DNA of 64,000 nt from Ichthyophis bannanicus (Eukaryota > Chordata > Amphibia > Gymnophiona > Ichthyophiidae): positions 1,300,135,022 through 1,300,199,021 of the forward strand of contig CM066033.1 in assembly GCA_033557465.1 (NCBI GenBank), read 5' to 3'. The notes below the pieces were generated by a model that was given only the letters and a program-made list of their open reading frames with translations, was not told where the DNA came from and searched no databases. The translations under genes were made by a program, and so were the position numbers. Shown here in pieces: positions 12,830 through 21,922 of the stretch (within the stretch, counting starts at the first letter, position 1; every line of letters begins with the position of its first letter).

Positions 12830-13450
12830 TTGTTGGGGGGGAGGGGAGTTAGGACTGGAAATGGGCTGATGGGGGGCTAAGTCTGGAAATGGGGTGATGG
12901 GGGCTTAGGACTGGTAATGGGCTATGGGGGGCTAAGACTGGAAATGGGCTGATGGGGTTAGGACTGGAAGTGGGCTGATGAGGGCTTAGGACTGGTAATG
13001 GGCTATGGGGGGGCTAGGACTGGTAATGGGTTGGGGGGGTTGCTAGGACTGGAAATGGGATGAGTGGAAGAAGAGGCTTGAACTGCAAATAGCTGATGGG
13101 GAGGGGGGCTTGGAATGGAAATGGGCTGTGAGGGGAGGGAGCTAGGACAGGAAATGGGCTGATGGAGGGGCTAGGATATGAATGGAAATTGGGTGTTGGG
13201 GGAGCTAAGATTGGAAATGGGCTGTGCTGGGGGCTTGGATTGAAATGGATCATGGAGGGGCTAGAACTGGCAGTAGGCTCATGGGGGGCTTGGATTGGAA
13301 ATGGGCTGAGTGGAGGGGAGCTAGGATTTGACATGGGCTGATGGTGGGCTAGGATAGGACTGGAAATTGGCTGATGCGGGAACTAGAAGGGAGCGGATGC
13401 TGGGTGGGGCTGGAACTAGAAGGGAGCTGATGTTGGGGGAGGATTAGAAT
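12830..13450 (+). repeat. G-rich minisatellite
   Basis: Imperfect repeats of about 25-35 bases around the motif gctaggactggaaatggg with ctgatgggg fillers. The opposite strand shows proline/serine-rich open frames that are repeat artefacts. The same minisatellite, inverted, lies at about 49800-50300 inside a different hAT-like element, and the sequence just beyond it (13450-13955) also has an inverted match at about 49245-49790. Confidence 0.9.
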
Positions 13451-14149
13451 GGGATGGGGCTGGGAGAGTGAAATGGAGAGTGGAAAATATTTTGTGTGGG
13501 AGGGAAGAAAAATCTACAATTGGCCGGGTATTGGGAGAGTAAATGGGGACTGAGGATGGAGGGGTAAAATCTGAGTGGATGAAATAGGAATGAGGAAAGA
13601 GCAAAAGGAGAAAGATAGTATGTTAAAGCAGATGTAGAGAGAGAATGGAAAAAAAAACTAGAAGAGAGAAGAAAGGACAAATGGACAGCAGACGATGGAG
13701 AGTTAGCAGAAGACACGAAGAAACCAGAAGAAAGTGGCTGGAGCAATTGCGACTGAAAAAGAAATGCACAAAAGGTAGAAAGATATCTCTTTATTTTAAA
13801 TTTATTATCTGGAATATATCAGCTCTGGGAAATGTGCATCATTTATGTCTGCGCTTTGTCTAGTACAAGAGGAAATTAATTTATAGTTTTATTTCTACAG
13901 TGTTGTTGGACATTCCAAGTTTGGCTTTTGGGGTTCCCAGTTTAACTATTGTCTTCTTGTTTCTAAATTGTGATTCCTTGTTTGGTGACGGTCTATGTTC
14001 TGCACGTGTAACTGAGCTGAGGTATTCTGTTTATGTAATTCCTATTTGACATTGCCACTTGTTCTCTTTCCCCAGTAGGTCATGTATTATTATTCTCTGA
14101 AATGTATTGGTTTAATATTTGCAGTGTTGCCTTTTGATAGGTAGGGTAT

Positions 14150-17100
14150 TATTTATTTTATTTTATTTATTTATTTTATTTATTTAACACTTATTTATAT
14201 ACCGCATCTTCCAGCGATCAGTTGCGGTGTACAATTAACAACAATTAACAATGCAGAGCTTGTTTTACATAGAACAATTATAACTTTTTACATAGAACAT
14301 CTTAACTTGTACAACAAAGGGTTTAAAAGACTAAGCAGAATAATTCAATAAATCAACTAACACAGTTTGTGTTACAATTTAAACAGAAGTACTGTCCCTA
14401 AAACAGTTGTAACTATATACAAGTGGGTATCAATGCATAGGAATGGGATGATTATTCATTTATGTTTGTACGTATTGATTGTAGTAGGGAGTATAATCTA
14501 GTTTTTGGGCAGGTTCATGTTTAGCCTTTATCTAAGTTGAGTGGAGGGTTTTCTATGGTGTTATAGTGTTTAGTGAATAGGTAGGTTTTCAATTTTTTTC
14601 TGAATTCTATTATCTCTGTTAGTGATCGTAAGTCTTCTGGTAAAGAGTTCCAGACTGTTGGGGCTATGTGTGAAAAGGCTCTATTATTTGTTAATTTGTG
14701 AGTTCGTATATATTCTTTTGGCATCTTAAGTTTATTTGATTGTCCTTTTCTATGAGTGGGCTTAGGTGGTTCCTTGCTTATTAGGTTACAGAGTGTCTTC
14801 GGGGCCATGTCATATAGGGCTTTGAATGTAGTTATTATTGTTTTGTATGTTATCCTGCTTTGTATTGGTAACCAGTGAAGGGATGCTAGTATTGGTGTAA
14901 TGTGTTGGAGTGAATTTATCTTTAATATAATTCTAGCTGTGGCATTTTGTGCAAGTTGGATCCTTTTGATGTTTTGTTTTGAAATGCCTATAAGTATTAA
15001 GTTGGCGAAGTCGAAGTGTGGAGTTATGGTAGCCTGTATTATATTGATAAAATCTTGTATAAATACAAGGGGGCGTAATTGCTTGAGGATTTTAAGTTTG
15101 AAGTAGATTTTCTTTAAGGTATTTCTAATGTGCGTTTCCATAGTAAGGTGTGTATCTAAAATGACACCTAGATATCTTATTTCATTTTTTATTTTAATTT
15201 CTTGGTTTTGTAATGTTATGTGGGTTGGAGGAGTGAATGTTTGGTTTTTTGTTACGATTAGGACTTCAGTTTTAGCATGGTTTATATGGAGGTTTTGGGT
15301 TTTTAGCCAGTATGTGATTTCATTGTAGCAGTCTGATAGAAGTTGAATCGGTAGGTTAGGAATTGTGAAAGGTATGTACATCATGATATCATCCGCATAA
15401 AGGTGATATTGTACTCCAAATTTTTTAAAGATATTGCAGACCGGTTTTATATAGATATTGAAAAGTAGGGCTGACAGTGCTGAGCCTTGTGGTAAACCTA
15501 TTTCTTGTTTGTATGTGTTGGATGTTTGATTACCTGCTCTTACATTTTGTGTTCTGTTATGTAAATATGATGTGAACCATTTATGTACGGTGGAGTTTAT
15601 GCCTAACTGTCTTAGGTTGTTGAGCAATATTGAGTGATGCACGCTATCAAAAGCTGCTGATATGTCAATGAAAAGGAGAATGAACGCCTGTTTGTGATTG
15701 TCAATTCCTTTTAGGAGTGTATCTATTAATACTGCTAGTAGTGTTTCTACTCCATGGCGGGGCCGGAAACCGTATTGTTGTTCATCGAGTGGGTAAGATA
15801 AGTCTATGAATTCCTGTGTCTGTAGTTGCACTACCTTTTCAATTACTTTGGCCAAGAATGGTATGCTAGAAATGGGCCTATATGATGTTGGCAATGTTTT
15901 ATCTAGTTTGCAGTTCTTTAAAATTGGACGTATTTGTGCATGTTTGAGCGGGGATGGAAGGTATCCTTGGGTGAGTGAGAGGTTTACTATTGGGAGAATA
16001 TAGGATAGTAGAGTTGGTAGTGTGTTTTTTATCCATGATATTGGGCATGGATCTAAGTATGAAGTTGTGGTATTTAGGCTGGAGATGATTGTTTTTAATG
16101 ACGCTTTTGAAATGGGGTAAAATTCTGACCATTCATCAACAGGTTGATAAGTGATGTTGATATTTTCTGAGGGCATGGCAGGTTTCTTAGATTTGTTTTG
16201 ATAATGGTTAGCTAGGGTTTGAACTGAGATGTCTGGGATTTCGTTGCTAGAAGTTTGCTCATTATTAGTTAATTTTCTGACTATGGAAAATAACTCTCTA
16301 GGTCTATTGTATGATTTTGTTAAGATTGCTGCGTAATAGTTTTTCTTTGTGCTGTCAATTGTTTCCTTGTAATTTGTTAGATAGTTGTTGTATATATCCT
16401 TGTGTACAGACAGCTTGGTTTTTCTCCATTTCGTTTCAAGTTTTCTTAGTTCTTTTTTCATTTTTCTTAGAGTGCTATTAAACCATGGTAAACTATTTGT
16501 TTTGGTGTATATGGTCATTTTATTTGGTTGTTTATTTTTAGCTGCATTATTGATAGTATCGTTCCAGTTGTTAACAGCATCATCCAAATTAGTTGTTGAT
16601 AAGAAGTAGGGGATTGTTGAGTCAAGGAAGTCTGTTTCATTAAATTTTTTGAATTTCGAAGTGGGGGTGCTTCTTATGTAATTATTGCTGCTGGGGATGG
16701 GATATGAGAGATTTATTTTGATGATAAAATGATCAGACCAAGGTGTCTCTGTGCATTCAGTGGAATTAGAGTTAACTAGCTTGAAGAGTATCTCAGGGAG
16801 AAGAACCAAATCTAGTATTCCTCCTTTGATATGTGTTGCAGTTTTAATTATTTGATGGTACTCTATGTCTGCTATGGTGTCTAGGAATAGTTTAGAATCT
16901 GGTGATGGTAGTGACGGAAGGTTAAAATCGCCTAGCATGATCACAGGATTTTGGTCAGTAGATGAACTGAGGAGTTCAATAAGAGAATCGAGGCCATCTG
17001 TTTTATTGTCTGGGGGTCTATAAATTAAGCAAATTTTTATGAGGCCGATTTTTATTAATAATGTGTCTATGTTATTATTGATATTTGATTGGATTTGCTT

Positions 17101-17346
17101 GGCGTTTAATGTTTTTTTTGTCATCATTAGAACTCCACCACCTTTTTTATTGGATCTATGTTTGTAGAATGTGTCATAGTTCTCTTTGTGAGTTCTGGTA
17201 GTGCTGTTATGATACGGTGGGTTTGCTATGGGTTCTAAATGGGCAGTGTTTGTAGTAGTTTCTAATGTGCCTGGCGGTTGGCACTGGATTACACTAATGT
17301 AGAATTCTTTAAGTCTTTCTTTATCCATACACTCATTAAGAGGCAT
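14150..17346 (-). mobile_element. L2-clade LINE ('L2-B')
   Basis: Minus-strand LINE whose 3' tail is the ATTT-rich run at 14150-14200, followed inward by the typical 3' end 'accgcatcttcc..cgatcagttgcgg' and the RT ORF. The 5' side ends near 17346, just inside the right end of the hAT-like element. The tail type and C-terminal motifs (HITPILASLHWLP, RAFSHIAPTVWNSLP) place it in the L2/CR1 superfamily. Confidence 0.88.
14521..17346 (-). CDS. L2-clade LINE ORF2: partial endonuclease plus reverse transcriptase (941 aa open frame)
   Basis: Encodes the replication enzyme of an L2-type retrotransposon. The first ~100 residues match only part of an AP-endonuclease: RSNKKGGGV near residue 70, GDFNLPSL near 140, ILDLVL near 175, and WSDH near 205. 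The TETW block with the catalytic Glu is not seen, so the N-terminus is missing or replaced. The reverse transcriptase follows: SYRPISSIPFLAKVIEK (about 490-505), FIDISAAFDSVHH (about 560), GLPQGSALSALLFN (about 625), YHLYADDIMMY with the catalytic YADD (about 655), then the HWLP and WNSLP C-terminal blocks. There are no stops over 941 codons, unusual for a dead copy. The ATG at 17346 is only the first one in frame. Likely a fairly young, 5'-altered copy. Confidence 0.88.
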   Translation of the reverse strand: MPLNECMDKERLKEFYISVIQCQPPGTLETTTNTAHLEPIANPPYHNSTTRTHKENYDTFYKHRSNKKGGGVLMMTKKTLNAKQIQSNINNNIDTLLIKIGLIKICLIYRPPDNKTDGLDSLIELLSSSTDQNPVIMLGDFNLPSLPSPDSKLFLDTIADIEYHQIIKTATHIKGGILDLVLLPEILFKLVNSNSTECTETPWSDHFIIKINLSYPIPSSNNYIRSTPTSKFKKFNETDFLDSTIPYFLSTTNLDDAVNNWNDTINNAAKNKQPNKMTIYTKTNSLPWFNSTLRKMKKELRKLETKWRKTKLSVHKDIYNNYLTNYKETIDSTKKNYYAAILTKSYNRPRELFSIVRKLTNNEQTSSNEIPDISVQTLANHYQNKSKKPAMPSENINITYQPVDEWSEFYPISKASLKTIISSLNTTTSYLDPCPISWIKNTLPTLLSYILPIVNLSLTQGYLPSPLKHAQIRPILKNCKLDKTLPTSYRPISSIPFLAKVIEKVVQLQTQEFIDLSYPLDEQQYGFRPRHGVETLLAVLIDTLLKGIDNHKQAFILLFIDISAAFDSVHHSILLNNLRQLGINSTVHKWFTSYLHNRTQNVRAGNQTSNTYKQEIGLPQGSALSALLFNIYIKPVCNIFKKFGVQYHLYADDIMMYIPFTIPNLPIQLLSDCYNEITYWLKTQNLHINHAKTEVLIVTKNQTFTPPTHITLQNQEIKIKNEIRYLGVILDTHLTMETHIRNTLKKIYFKLKILKQLRPLVFIQDFINIIQATITPHFDFANLILIGISKQNIKRIQLAQNATARIILKINSLQHITPILASLHWLPIQSRITYKTIITTFKALYDMAPKTLCNLISKEPPKPTHRKGQSNKLKMPKEYIRTHKLTNNRAFSHIAPTVWNSLPEDLRSLTEIIEFRKKLKTYLFTKHYNTIENPPLNLDKG

Positions 17347-17376
17347 GTTTACTAAAAATTAGTGTATGGTAACATT

Positions 17377-17413
17377 ATGCAAATATTTATGCAAATGAGT
17401 CCCTTATGCAAAT
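17377..17413. promoter_or_regulatory. Cluster of three octamer (ATGCAAAT) motifs
   Basis: Exact ATGCAAAT at 17377-17384, 17389-17396 and 17406-17413. The octamer is the classic POU (Oct) factor site. The cluster lies 30-70 bases upstream of the first ATG of L2-B (read on the minus strand) and inside the right part of the hAT-like element, so it could be L2 5' leader or hAT interior. A regulatory role is inference. Confidence 0.5.
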
Positions 17414-17468
17414 GAGGCCCCGCATCGAGTCTCCGCACATGGCCCCGCAGCCCCCTTGGCCCGCCCTG

Positions 17469-17506
17469 CAAGTACCTGGCAGGTTCCAAAAAGGAACACA
17501 GATTTC
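17469..17506 (-). mobile_element. CR1-B 3' fragment
   Basis: Minus-strand CR1 3' sequence (cctttttggaacctgccagg, then tacttg) that continues the piece at 12443-12509 after the hAT-like insertion. Followed by a SINE. Confidence 0.75.
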
Positions 17507-17786
17507 ACAATCTTTATTTAATTTCACGATATACTCATGCTGAAAGGCATTAGAGTGATTTACAGATGCTACAAGCAGGTACTGGATATACTCCCTTGTC
17601 CTTGAAGGGCTCACAATCTACATATATAGCTGAGGCAGTGGAGGGTTAAGTGGCTTGCCAACACCACAAGAAGTGCCTATAAAATCAGAGGCCCCAGTTC
17701 CTCTGACCTGAGATTGCTGTTTCTGAGTAGGAATTGAACCTCCAGCTTGATGTAACTTGTCCCAACCACTAAGCCACTCCTTCCCC
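17507..17786 (-). mobile_element. tRNA-derived SINE in CR1-B
   Basis: Minus-strand head gaaggagtggcttagtggttgg (A box 'tggcttagtgg') starts at about 17786; B box ggttcaattcc follows, then caagccacttaaccctccac and gattgtgagccctt. The 3' end is 'aattaaataaagattg' near 17507. It interrupts the CR1-B 3' region. Confidence 0.85.
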
Positions 17787-17838
17787 TGCTTGTCCTGGGG
17801 TAAGCAGTGGATTTACCCATGTAAGGGCCTTATATGGG
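17787..17838 (-). mobile_element. CR1-B 3' fragment
   Basis: Reads on the minus strand as catgggtaaatccactgctt followed by accccaggacaagcag, the normal CR1 3' continuation of the segment that resumes at 29662 (gtttggacaagttcctggag). The two pieces are separated by the multi-hairpin element and everything inside it. Confidence 0.75.
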
Positions 17839-17908
17839 ATATTCAAAGGGCACCTAAACAGGTCGTGCCCTTCAAATAGCCCAGCTAAGTCCCTAACTTC
17901 CCCCCCCC
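17839..17908. mobile_element. Multi-hairpin DNA transposon ('MITE-A'), left piece
   Basis: Begins gggccttata and contains a stem-loop (gatattcaaagggca pairing loosely with gcccttcaaatagccc). It is related to one end of the element at 10049-10523. It ends in a C run where L2-A begins. The right piece is at 29338-29661. Confidence 0.55.
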
Positions 17909-17916
17909 CCCCCATC

Positions 17917-18576
17917 GTGTTGGGCATCCCCTGGTCAGACCATTGCTGTGTTTTCTTCTCGGTTACCTATTCTTCTCCTGAGACTGTTCCTCCTCTGGCA
18001 TCTTCCTCTCCCCCTCTTCTTCGCCGTCACCTAACTCCTGACACCTTGAGTGTCTTTCCCCCCGCCTCTTCTATCTTACCCCCGGATTTTGCTTTGCGCT
18101 CACCCGACAGTCAGGCGTCTCTTTGGAATTCCCTTCTTACAGGCACTTTGGATAATTTAGCGCCGCTTCGTCCGTTTATTCGATTGTCTACCTCTGGCCA
18201 CTCACCCTGGTTTCATTCCGCCTTATGTCTGCAACGGTCTCAGCTCCGACAGGTGCAGCGCCGTTGGTCCCGTCACCCCTCCCCAGACCTGCATCTCCGC
18301 TTCAAGCAGCTTTACACTGACTATCGCTTGGCGGTTCAGTCCACCAAATGTGCTTTCTACGTGACTAAGATTTCTGAAGCAGCGAACTCTTCTCGCCAAC
18401 TTTTCTCAATTTTGCATAGGCTTTCATCTACTAATTCTCACCGTACCGCAACAGCGGGGGCTCCTGATCCCCATTCGCTGGCAACCTTCTTTTCCAACAA
18501 AGTTCTTACTTTACGTTCTTCTTTTTCAAATCCCCCTCCGCCCCCCCCCCCTTATCTCCTGTCCCCCCCCCTGTGA
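17917..18576 (+). pseudogene. L2-A endonuclease end and linker
   Basis: Open frame that begins in the last endonuclease block (WSDHCCVFFS) and runs through the variable linker (HSPWFHSALCLQRSQLRQVQRRW, then NSSRQLFSILHRL and LATFFSNKVLTLR). It stops in a C-rich stretch near 18576, where a frameshift separates it from the RT frame. The first ATG is not a natural start because the copy is 5'-truncated. Confidence 0.8.
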
Positions 18577-18763
18577 ACTGCCCTCTATTGACCTTTCACC
18601 TCTGTCCTCTTCCTCCCAGCCCAACCAGGCCCTTGCCCATACCTGGTCGTCTTTTCACCCCGTTCTCCCTGCGGAACTCCTGCTGATGCTGTCTACATCT
18701 CGGAAGACCACTTGCTCCTTGGACCCAATCCCCTCTCGCTGGCTGTCTGAGCCTTCCCTGTAG

Positions 18764-19541
18764 TTGATCCCTATTATCACTACTATTATTAACTCCAGTC
18801 TATCTTCTGGTATTTTTCCCTCCCCGTGGAAGTCAGCTATCGTCCATCCCCTTCTGAAGCAACCTTCCCTTGATCCTCCCGTCCTATCTCATTGGCGTCC
18901 TGTCTCAAACCTCCCCTTCCTGGCCAAACCTTTGGAACGCTTTGTGTTCAACCAGTTATCCTCCCAAGTCGAGTCCACCAACACTCTCCACCCCCGTCAA
19001 GCCGGTTTTCGGCAAGGCCACAGCACCGAGACTGTCCTCCTGGCAGTTCTAAATGAATTACGTGTCGCACACGACCGCGGTGATGTCACCCTGCTGGTTT
19101 CTCTTGATTTGTCTGCGGCGTTCGACCTGATTGACCACACGATCCTCCTCTCTCGTCTCACTGAGGTGGGGTTACGTGGTACGGTTCTCCAATGGTTTCG
19201 CTCCTTTCTCACGGCCCGTTCCTTCTCTGTTTCCGTGAATGGCAAGTCATCTGCCTCTTTCCCCCTCACCTGCGGTGTCCCCCAGGGTTCTGTTTTGTCC
19301 CCACTGTTGTTCAATATCTTCCTTGCCCCTTTACCCCTCTTGTTGCAGCAGTACCCAGTGTCCTCATACATTTATGCGGACGATATTATCCTTCTTTTCC
19401 ATACTTCTCCACTCTCTCTGGATATCTCCCAATTCAACCTCTGCCTCTCCCATGTGGCCTCTTGGCTTTCTCAGCACTTTTTGCGTTTAAATCCTTCAAA
19501 GTCTACAGCCATGTGGGTGTCCCTGAGTGGTTCGTGTCCTT
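18764..19541 (+). pseudogene. L2-A reverse transcriptase, 5' part
   Basis: Reverse transcriptase fingers and palm: IVHPLLKQPSLDP, HWRPVSNLPFLAKPLERFV, QAGFRQGHSTET, LVSLDLSAAFDLIDH (first catalytic Asp), GVPQGSVLSPLLFN, SSYIYADDIIL (YADD) and LNPSKSTAM. The frame runs into the gypsy LTR at 19542. The remaining C-terminal part lies at 24998-25583. It is dead because of two large insertions and an upstream frameshift. Confidence 0.9.
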
Positions 19542-20697
19542 TGTGACCAACTCCCCTTTGAAACCCCCAGTATCAGTAGGTAGGGTTTAAGCGAGTGGTT
19601 TTTCCCCACTGAACAGCTACTTTCACAAATCCTGAAGCAGAGCTTCTTGGGAGATGTAGTCCCTTCGCTGACCAATGAGGAGCAGTTGTGGATTCAAAAG
19701 TGGTTCAAGCAAATAAAGGATTTATTTCCCCTCCCGGGGTAGGATTTTTAACCAGGAAATAAGGTAACACAAAACCAGGTACTTTCTGGTATAAGGACAA
19801 ATTATAGGTTTTCAACATAAAGGCTTACTTCAGCATAAACACATTAGTTTCCAGCATTTCAAGGTAACAGTTCTGTTTCTTCACAGCTGTATGCTTTTAA
19901 CTCCAAGCAATGCTGCCTTTCCCTTTAAAGCATGAACTCAGCGTAATGATATTATCTCATTAGAAAAAGTTATCGTACAATCCATTACTTCATCCTTAGT
20001 ATTTACATGCTCTGGCTCAATGTCCATTAATTCTTCCTCTGCAACAGGAAATGTTTGTAACTGCAACCCTGGTGCCACGCCTTTCCTTACTGCTCCAGGC
20101 TTCTTGTGATACTCCTTTAAACCTAGCTGGTAGAGGTTTTCTCTGTGGCTTAGAACTGGCTGTAGGTTCCCAACCTGAGCTGTGCATAGAGGCTTTCAAT
20201 TGCCTTCCTGGCTTTCTTTCTTTTCTGTACTCCCCAGAATACAGCAGGTAATCCAGACTGCCTTTGCTGTATCCTTTCCTTGGGGTTTCTGTTCTCTTCC
20301 TGAAGGGAAGCTCCGTTTGACCCTTCCACGGAGACTCTGTCCTTCTCCTTTCACTGCTCCCTTCACTGCAGCTGCCGTAGCCCACCTGGCTGCCTGCTTG
20401 GCTGCTCGTCTCACCTCCTTCACCTCTGCCTACCTCGCCTTCGCCTAACTCCATAGGCTCAACTGTGACCTCTTTATTAGAGTGAATTCTAGGGTAGAGC
20501 TTGACTCCTCCCCCTAACAGGTGTGCTGAATCAACTTGTGACTCATTCTCTAAGTGGTAGCACCGGCGTATCCCTTTCCCTTGTGCTTGGTTTCTGTGGT
20601 AACCAGAAGCCATGTGCTCTTGTTTACATCTCAGCACTGCTCCTGTTTCCTGCTTTTTAGTTTCTTCTACCGGGCTGGAAGGACCCACTATGTCACA
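19542..20697 (-). repeat. Gypsy 3' LTR (left copy)
   Basis: 1156 bases, nearly identical to 23846-24997. Carries an extra gtag near 19579 relative to the other copy. On the minus strand it starts TGTGACATAG and ends GGTCACA. Confidence 0.95.
20017..20688 (-). other. 223-codon open frame inside the gypsy LTR (left copy)
   Basis: Sense-strand open frame that starts a few bases inside the LTR (MGPSSPVEETKKQETG) and is rich in Lys, Arg, Glu, Ser and Gly. It has no motif I recognise. The other LTR has the same frame with a few amino acid changes and no stop. The strand is purine-rich, which lowers the chance of stops, so it may be non-coding. I do not assign a function. Confidence 0.35.
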
Positions 20698-21922
20698 GAT
20701 CCCCCCCCCTTAAAATATTATGGGCTGCCGGAGCCTGCGATGGACAGCACGTAATCCGCTGTACTGGGTTCCTGTGGTGTTCCTTCATGACCAATCGTAC
20801 TGTGGCTACCCTTTCTTGCCAGGGTTTTAAAACATTAATGTGATAGACCTGCCGCCGGCCCTTACTATTTTCTACCTGGTATGAGACGGGACCTACCCTC
20901 TCCACAACCGTACAGGGCCCCTTCCATCTGGACTCAAATTTAGGTCCTACTTCGGCCACCATAACCACTACCTTATCTCCCACTACTAATTGGCGGGGTT
21001 GTGTTCCTCGATCATAATATTTTTTCTGCCTCTTTTGGCTAGTCTGTAAATTCTCTAAAGAGGCCTGAGACGTTCTCTTCAAATGACCCCTTAGGTCCCT
21101 AAGGAATTGGGGTACTTCTGTCTCCTCCTCATCTGGCTCCTCCCATTGTTCTCTTAGTATATCCAGAACTCCTCTGGGGGCTCTACCAAATAACAACTCG
21201 TAAGGGGATGCCCCTAGGGATGCCTGTACGCGCTCCCTACATGCATACAATACAAAAGGCAACAATGTATCCCATTCAGACATTTGCCCATCTAGTCCCC
21301 TCCTAAGCATTTGCTTGATAGTCTGATTCATTCTCTCGACCATCCCATTTGACTGCGGGTGATAGGCCGCAGTACACACATGGTGTATGCCAAAGGCATC
21401 CCACACAGTGGCTAAATACCGAGACATAAAGTTGCTCCCTTGGTCGGTGAGCACCTCCTGTGGGAAGCCAACCTCACAGAACAATTTGATCAGTTCAAGG
21501 GCTATTGTTCTGGCAGAGGTACTCCTAAGAGGTATGGCCCATGGGAAGCGTGTAGCCTGATCAACGAACACCAAGACATACTGGAAACCGCGGGGAGTCC
21601 GAACGAGAGGTCCTATGATATCCATTGCCATTCGATGGATTGGCGTGGATATGGCAGGTGTGGGAATCATGGGTACTGCCCTCGGCTTTGAGGCCGTGAC
21701 CCGTTGGCAAGTGGGACATGCTTCACAATAGCGGGAGGTTTCTTTAAAGACCCCTGGCCAGTAAAAACGGGCCAGGATCTGGTCTAACGTCCCTTGGATT
21801 CCCTTGTGGGCTCCTATTGGGTGATCATGAGCTAGGCGCAATACTATGGCCTTGAATGTGGTCGGTACCACCAGCTGCTTCCTTACCTCACCTGTAAGCG
21901 GGTTATTACTCTCCCTGTACAA
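20693..21922 (-). CDS. Gypsy integrase (open frame, 409 aa from first ATG)
   Basis: Integrase that would join retrotransposon DNA to the host chromosome. Zinc-binding HHCC: LAHDHPIGAHKG gives the His pair and CEACPTCQ the Cys pair (about residues 30-75). The DDE core follows: MDIIGP (first Asp, about 98), TDQGSNF (second Asp, about 158) and NGMVERMNQ (Glu, about 195). A chromatin/GPY-like C-terminal part follows: KVVVMVAEVGPKFESRWKGPCTVVERVGPVSY, ending in the YHINVLKPW motif. After this, Gmr1-like elements normally continue into RT, but here the frame stops a few bases before the LTR. The frame extends upstream of the ATG (FLLERDILYRES), overlapping the end of gag-pro in another frame. Confidence 0.92.
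   Translation of the reverse strand: MYRESNNPLTGEVRKQLVVPTTFKAIVLRLAHDHPIGAHKGIQGTLDQILARFYWPGVFKETSRYCEACPTCQRVTASKPRAVPMIPTPAISTPIHRMAMDIIGPLVRTPRGFQYVLVFVDQATRFPWAIPLRSTSARTIALELIKLFCEVGFPQEVLTDQGSNFMSRYLATVWDAFGIHHVCTAAYHPQSNGMVERMNQTIKQMLRRGLDGQMSEWDTLLPFVLYACRERVQASLGASPYELLFGRAPRGVLDILREQWEEPDEEETEVPQFLRDLRGHLKRTSQASLENLQTSQKRQKKYYDRGTQPRQLVVGDKVVVMVAEVGPKFESRWKGPCTVVERVGPVSYQVENSKGRRQVYHINVLKPWQERVATVRLVMKEHHRNPVQRITCCPSQAPAAHNILRGGDL
20698..20716 (-). promoter_or_regulatory. Gypsy polypurine tract
   Basis: On the minus strand, ttaagggggggggatc lies immediately before the 3' LTR start TGTGAC. This is the expected primer site for plus-strand DNA synthesis. Confidence 0.75.

Larger units (their letters stand above)
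12510..17468. mobile_element. hAT-like DNA transposon remnant carrying an L2 and a minisatellite
   Basis: Flanked by an 8-bp duplication, caagtacc, at 12502-12509 and 17469-17476. Left end CAGGACCGGCC; the right end read on the other strand is CAGGGCGGGCC, so the ends are inverted repeats of hAT type. Eight-base duplications and CAGGG starts are typical of hAT. No transposase frame is visible, so it is non-autonomous. Removing it rejoins CR1-B 3' sequence. Inside it are an A-rich stretch (12605-12620), a GC-rich segment, a minisatellite (12830-13450) and an L2 LINE (14150-17346). Confidence 0.75.
17909..19541 (+). mobile_element. L2-clade LINE ('L2-A'), part 1
   Basis: 5'-truncated L2 (+ strand) starting within the endonuclease (PWSDH near 17925). 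It is interrupted at 19541 by the gypsy element, resumes at 24998, is interrupted again at about 25583 by CR1-A, and ends at about 28949-29337. The 4-base cctt before the gypsy element (19538-19541) is repeated at 24998-25001, and the L2 frame reads straight across after removing the insertion. Confidence 0.9.

Noticed and set aside
13014..13746. Pro/Ser-rich minus-strand open frames
   Set aside because: Translations of the G-rich minisatellite and its flank; no conserved motif.
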